The position numbers and the translations under genes were made by a program. Below are positions 22,556 to 22,611 of a DNA stretch of 22,611 nucleotides, in pieces (positions within the stretch are counted from its first letter, which is position 1; each line of letters starts with the position of its first letter). The DNA comes from Holosporaceae bacterium (lineage in GTDB: Bacteria > Pseudomonadota > Alphaproteobacteria > UBA3830): NCBI GenBank assembly GCA_031262635.1, contig JAISHN010000034.1, forward strand, positions 1-22,611, written 5' to 3'. The notes under the pieces are model-generated. The model was given only the letters and a program-made list of their open reading frames with translations. It was not told the origin of the DNA and did no database searches.

Positions 22556-22611
22556 ATGACGAACAAAGGGTTGATATCGGAGACGTTGGCGAGGAGGATG
22601 CTGGTCTGCGT
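22556..22611 (+). CDS. unidentified protein, first 18 codons (runs off the right edge)
   Basis: ATG at 22556 follows GGAGG (22542-22546) at 9 nt, a good ribosome binding site, and the frame stays open to the edge. The peptide starts MTNKGLISETLARRMLVC. It is too short for me to assign a family. Confidence 0.55.
   Translation, partial: MTNKGLISETLARRMLVC

Noticed and set aside
1..22611. CRISPR array, phage genes or toxin-antitoxin pair
   Set aside because: No regularly spaced direct repeats, phage structural genes or small paired ORFs with recognisable motifs were found.

Overview
The window looks like chromosomal DNA of a moderately AT-rich alphaproteobacterium. The pointers are the C-terminus of DapD, an atpD-atpC pair read as one unit, a PhaB-type acetoacetyl-CoA reductase, MlaD, a TadG-like protein and an Rpn-family nuclease. 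Palindromic intergenic repeats with CGTCATCCT ends, an IS1595-like transposase fragment, a BspA-type LRR protein and secreted proteins of unknown function suggest a host-associated or symbiotic lifestyle. That last point is inference; no rRNA or other taxonomic marker is present to name the organism.

Layout. Positions 1-68 hold the N-terminus of a transposase running off the left edge. A secreted leucine-rich-repeat protein (226-1773) converges on a minus-strand unit made of tRNA-Gly(TCC), a divergent DAACS-family symporter and dapD (4014 down to 1924). Two secreted proteins without known function follow (4177-4617 and a lysine-tract protein, 4854-5699). Next comes a 464-bp gene-free stretch packed with palindromic repeats. 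A sodium:solute symporter (minus) and accC (plus) are divergently transcribed, each behind a good sigma70-like promoter. A KefB/C-like antiporter membrane domain is translationally coupled to rnhB. An Rpn nuclease and atpDC lie on the minus strand. A 323-bp spacer separates atpD from a 1774-residue TadG-like giant (14481-19805). Behind it sits a 247-bp MITE-like element, then phaB-mlaD (minus), holB (plus), and the first 18 codons of an unidentified gene at the right edge.

How the genes work together. Most are housekeeping parts separated from their usual partners: atpDC without atpHAG, accC without accB, mlaD without mlaEF. This fits a rearranged, repeat-rich genome. Two membrane carriers, a proton-coupled antiporter domain and a very short ATP-synthase epsilon subunit bear on ion and nutrient exchange. 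PhaB points to polyhydroxybutyrate metabolism and DapD to diaminopimelate/lysine and peptidoglycan.

Most unusual items: the TadG-like protein, whose adhesin/pilin-type frame is interrupted by a six-repeat, lower-GC, tectonin/kelch-like propeller; the MITE-like element with TA duplication in a CTAG target; the 86-residue epsilon subunit; and the DAACS transporter lacking canonical cation and substrate residues. No CRISPR array, phage module or clear defence operon was seen.
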